NCBI GenBank assembly: GCA_037951105.1
Contig: JBAMJV010010548.1
Location: 42,832 to 106,831, forward strand
From: Echinarachnius parma
Lineage: Eukaryota > Echinodermata > Echinoidea > Clypeasteroida > Echinarachniidae
DNA: 64,000 nt
Direction of reading: 5' to 3'
Position 1 is the stretch's first letter; each line of letters begins with the position of its first letter. Of this stretch, positions 63,658 to 64,000 are shown piece after piece. The notes beneath the pieces are model-generated. The model saw only the letters and a list, made by a program, of their open reading frames with translations. It ran no database searches and was not told where the DNA came from. The translations under genes were made by a program, and so were the position numbers.

Positions 63658-64000
63658 TGACGACGAGACGCTCAAAAAATTGGAGAAATTTTGCGACGAG
63701 TGGTTTTCAACAACTTTACATGTATTATTTTTTTTAATTTTTTTTAGTTCTAGACATGAATTAAACCTTCAACCTACCTTGCATGCTATTTAATTTGTTG
63801 CAAAAATGTACCTCAAATTGATGATTTGTTACGGTAGTCCTTGTTAGAATCCGGCTTTGTCTTTGATCGCTGCAATGATGACGTCACCTCAAAACTCGTC
63901 GGCAATGCATGCTGGGGTAAGGAGGTACTATTTAGTATCTACCACAGTATGTAATGGGTATGATGCAGACAAGTAAAAATAAAAAATTGAATACAAGATA

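Overview
This is nuclear DNA from an animal, most likely a marine invertebrate deuterostome (an echinoderm would fit), although the species cannot be fixed from sequence alone. The grounds are spliced genes with GT-AG introns, a cytosolic HSP70 with one intron at codon 63, and a dense load of short inverted-repeat transposons, Helentron-like tandem-core elements, a CR1-like LINE, tRNA-derived SINE sequence, Penelope-like remnants and long poly(C)/poly(G) tracts. Nothing prokaryotic is seen.

Three genes are supported. (1) ZPR1 (zinc finger protein, eEF1A chaperone) lies on the minus strand from 37847 down past the left edge. Nine exons, seven complete internal exons between a complete first and a partial ninth, were rebuilt from splice sites and join in frame to about 346 codons; the last ~110 codons are outside the window. 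Its introns hold almost all DNA between 79 and 37748. (2) HSP70-A (plus strand, 41376-44882) has two coding exons, 646 aa, ends in EEVD and has heat-shock elements and a TATA box upstream. (3) HSP70-B (plus strand, 48262-56235) is a tandem duplicate whose intron has grown from 1.6 to 6.1 kb; a CAA-to-TAA change removes the C-terminal tail.

Layout. 1-2108: last visible ZPR1 exons with a TTAA-flanked MITE and foldback repeats. 2109-17351: a 15 kb ZPR1 intron full of tandem-core repeats and a large foldback. 17352-18640: three close exons. 18697-23707: a 5 kb inverted-repeat element with a hairpin-rich, apparently non-coding interior, the least explained object here. 24433-34465: three more exons, with a 3.9 kb composite element flanked by an 8-bp target duplication between them. 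35219-37680: a 5'-truncated LINE with intact reverse transcriptase. 37749-39430: ZPR1 exon 1, decayed tandem copies of it, and nested repeats. 40574-47205 and 47530-60830: the two HSP70 duplication blocks. 60830-64000: repeats, a Penelope-like remnant and the 3' tail of another LINE.

The duplicated HSP70 blocks are useful because each copy often preserves the empty site of an insertion found in the other. That gives target-site duplications directly for a TA element, a Mutator-like element with a 9-bp duplication, and others. ZPR1 and HSP70-A are transcribed divergently, about 3.5 kb apart between start codons.
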